Source: Flammeovirgaceae bacterium BBD 1991-12
Lineage (GTDB): Bacteria > Bacteroidota > Bacteroidia > Cytophagales > Cyclobacteriaceae
Length of the DNA stretch: 64,000 bases
NCBI GenBank assembly: GCA_001657315.1
Contig: LYSV01000039.1
Span: 1-64,000, forward strand
Direction: 5' to 3'
In this document: positions 62,331 through 64,000 of the stretch, in pieces
Numbering within the stretch: the first letter of the stretch is position 1
Layout of the letters: every line of letters starts with the position of its first letter
Position numbers and translations under genes: made by a program
Notes under the pieces: model-generated
Databases searched by the model: none
What the model was told of the DNA's origin: nothing
What the model saw: only the letters and a program-made list of their open reading frames with translations

Positions 62331-62639
62331 ATGATAATTGCGCTATTCCTGGCTGGTTTCAGCACGTGTGGTGATTCAGAAACTACACCTTGTTCGGACA
62401 CCAATTGCGCTGATTACGCTACTCAACAACAAGCTCAGGAAGCCTTCGATGCCGATCCTGATTGCAGAGGGGACCTTGATGCGGACAATGATGGTATTGC
62501 CTGTGAGCAGCTCCCCTCAGGCCCAGGGAATAGTGGATGTCCTACTACTTCGAATTGCGGCTGTTCAGGAAAGAATCAAAGCGAATGTGGAGGGCCTTGC
62601 TGTCAGTGGGTTGTGGGAACGGGATGTAGGTGTAGTTGA
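62331..62639 (+). CDS. Lipoprotein with excalibur calcium-binding domain
   Basis: 102 aa from the ATG at 62331 (MIIALFLAGFSTC, lipobox); an upstream ATG at 62286 gives a less natural signal. The core NCADYATQQQAQEAFD and DLDADNDGIACE is the excalibur calcium-binding motif (D-x-D-x-D-G-x-x-C-E), common in extracellular proteins. A second Cys-rich part (CPTTSNCGCSGKNQSE ... CCQWVVGTGCRC) follows. It is the fifth exported gene in this run. A surface or extracellular role with calcium is expected. Confidence 0.8.
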   Translation: MIIALFLAGFSTCGDSETTPCSDTNCADYATQQQAQEAFDADPDCRGDLDADNDGIACEQLPSGPGNSGCPTTSNCGCSGKNQSECGGPCCQWVVGTGCRCS

Positions 62640-62699
62640 TGATTTGACAATTGTAAAATTTAAAGCCATAAATGATCTAACAAGCAGTTCAATAGATTA

Positions 62700-62716
62700 G
62701 TCAGGAAATACCTGAC
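62700..62716. other. Short hairpin between the excalibur gene and the 79-aa gene
   Basis: GTCAGG (62700-62705) pairs exactly with CCTGAC (62711-62716) around AAATA. No T tract follows, so it is not a standard terminator. Confidence 0.35.
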
Positions 62717-62776
62717 CTTGATAGTAGATCTTATTTCAGTTTATCACAATTTTATTATTACTAAATATTATAAATT

Positions 62777-63016
62777 ATGCCTTGTAGAGTAGGAATTACA
62801 ACCAATCCAACAGAACGCAGAGCGTATTGGGAACGTCAGGTAATTGGCCTGAGTAATTGGAGAATTTTAGCCACCTATCCGTCAAAACAGGAGGCTCAAG
62901 CCCATGAAAATCGCTATGCGGCATCCTCCGGCTGTCAGGCTCACGCCGGAGGACCAGACATATCTGGAACATGGAGTGTGTATAGGTTTGATTATACAAG
63001 GATGAAGCGAAGTTAG
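62777..63016 (+). CDS. Small protein resembling a trimmed GIY-YIG domain
   Basis: 79 aa: MPCRVGITTNPTERRAYWERQ, then WRILATYPSKQEAQAHENRYA and a C-terminal Gly-rich and aromatic segment (HAGGPDISGTWSVYRFDY). The GITTNPTERR ... W pattern recalls the second half of a GIY-YIG nuclease core, with a Glu (HENRYA) in the helix, but the GIY half is missing. I know of similar short hypothetical proteins; activity is uncertain. It has no signal peptide, unlike its upstream neighbours. Confidence 0.5.
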   Translation: MPCRVGITTNPTERRAYWERQVIGLSNWRILATYPSKQEAQAHENRYAASSGCQAHAGGPDISGTWSVYRFDYTRMKRS

Positions 63017-63200
63017 TGTTTGATGATACACATACCTCTTTAAATAAAAATAACAATTTATTGATAGTAACTTGGTTAGTTCTCGCTCATTTGTACTTGG
63101 AGGCATAAAAGTCTTACGCCAATCCGTGATGAGCTTTTTATTTGAATTGATTTAAATGACCTCACATAATCAACCGGATTTAAAGAACCTGTTCATAAAA

Positions 63201-64000
63201 ATGAAACTCAAAATACTAAAGTTAAAGAACTTTAGAAGTTACGCGACTGAAACAAATATTTCTATTTCTGATTTGAATGTGATAATTGGAAAGAATGATG
63301 TTGGAAAATCATCCATATTGGAAGCATTAGATATCTTTTTCAACCATAAACCGGATAAAAATGATCTGTCTATTATCAATGATGATTCTCAGATCGAAAT
63401 AACATGCGTTTTTAATGATTTGCCAAAAACGTTGATTTTAGATGATTCAGTTGAAACTTCATTGAAAGAAGAATTCTTACTAAACGAGGATGAAGAATTA
63501 GAAATCAAAAAGAAATTCGCTGTTTCACGCTCTGGAAGTGTTTCCGAGGAAGCAGTTATTGTATGTCAATACCCAAATAATGAAAACCTGAAAGACCTGC
63601 TTTCAAAAAAGCGAACAACTCTAAAGCTTCAATTCGAGGAGCTAAGAATTGATTCGGGAGGTATTGATCAAAGAAGGAGTAAAGAGTTAAGAAATGCTAT
63701 AAGAAATTACTATTACCCTGATGGAGATGTACAAACCATTAAAAAAGAAATTAAAATTGATGGAAAGCTAGATAATGAAGACAATAGGAAAAAAATATGG
63801 ACAAGTCTCAAAACTCATCTTCCTATTTATTCTTTGTTTTTTGTTGATAAACCCTTGAATGATCAGGATGCAGACATACAAGATCCAATGAAAGAGATCA
63901 TAAAGGAGGTTCTTAACAGCAAAACCATCATTCCATTATTAGAGCAGCTTAAAGACGCTGTTCAAACCGCATCATCAACAATGGCCGATAAAACAATTGA
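63201..64000 (+). CDS. OLD/GajA-like AAA ATPase, C-terminus outside window
   Basis: Partial: the frame is open for 266 codons from the ATG at 63201 to the right edge; an ATG 15 codons upstream (63156) is a less likely start. The N-terminus MKLKILKLKNFRSYATETNI leads to Walker A GKNDVGKSSILEALDIFF, then the ABC-type ATPase of OLD nucleases and RecF/GajA-like proteins. A long charged insertion follows. The usual C-terminal half (signature motif, Walker B, Toprim) would be beyond the window. Such ATPases are found in Gabija, retron, PARIS and OLD systems, so this may open another defence locus. Confidence 0.75.
   Translation, partial: MKLKILKLKNFRSYATETNISISDLNVIIGKNDVGKSSILEALDIFFNHKPDKNDLSIINDDSQIEITCVFNDLPKTLILDDSVETSLKEEFLLNEDEELEIKKKFAVSRSGSVSEEAVIVCQYPNNENLKDLLSKKRTTLKLQFEELRIDSGGIDQRRSKELRNAIRNYYYPDGDVQTIKKEIKIDGKLDNEDNRKKIWTSLKTHLPIYSLFFVDKPLNDQDADIQDPMKEIIKEVLNSKTIIPLLEQLKDAVQTASSTMADKTI

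Noticed and set aside
1-64000. tRNA or rRNA genes
   Set aside because: I looked for CCA-type ends with cloverleaf arms and for rRNA cores in intergenic gaps and found none; a covariance scan would be needed to exclude a missed tRNA.

Overview
The window looks like a chromosome segment of a Bacteroidota bacterium, most likely of the order Cytophagales (inference from gene content; no rRNA is present). Signs are BspA-type leucine-rich repeats, a type IX secretion (T9SS) sorting domain, DUF5686, DUF3738, BNR-repeat and LytTR proteins, few Shine-Dalgarno sites, and several TAnnTTTG-type -7 promoter motifs. I saw no tRNA, rRNA or CRISPR array.

Region by region. 1-2039 (-) is the N-terminal part of a secreted BspA-like LRR protein that runs off the left edge. 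2639-9583 (+) is a visibly AT-rich, tightly packed six-gene block: a protein with two GHKL ATPase domains, one of them histidine-kinase-like; a receiver-like protein; an unknown protein; a gamma-class N6-adenine DNA methyltransferase; a small unknown; and a Cas4/RecB-like PD-(D/E)XK nuclease with an Fe-S type cysteine set. It ends next to a repeat element and a truncated AraC regulator, as expected of a genomic island, and is the best candidate here for an undescribed defence system. 10209-20154 is ordinary core: YdeI-like protein, C45-type hydrolase, PagL-like deacylase, an EF-G paralogue, GNAT, aconitase, MarR, folE and queD. 20328-24993 (-) is a six-gene ECF sigma/envelope operon. 25127-31758 carries topoisomerase IV (parE, parC) and a TrmH-type methyltransferase. 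32183-41183 has DUF5686 and VWA proteins, then a translation cluster TPR-thrS-infC-rpmI-rplT, in which infC starts at an AUU codon and a terminator-like hairpin lies between thrS and infC. 41599-49222 holds a BNR-repeat protein, a second ECF sigma operon with a T9SS-type domain and a TlpA-DUF3738 fusion, and a SAM methyltransferase.

49400-61100 is accessory and repeat-rich: an intact REP-associated tyrosine transposase with flanking repeats, a collapsed second copy, two single ends, a 21-nt-period CCCCGG array, an XRE regulator divergent from a 66-aa protein over a palindromic operator, and a TPR-histidine kinase/LytTR regulator/TIR operon that may be a signal-controlled TIR effector system. 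59469-63016 is a run of small exported proteins, one split by a frameshift at an A7 tract. From 63201 an OLD/GajA-like AAA ATPase starts and runs off the right edge, perhaps the first gene of another defence locus.

Names rest on motif recognition by eye; no database search was run.
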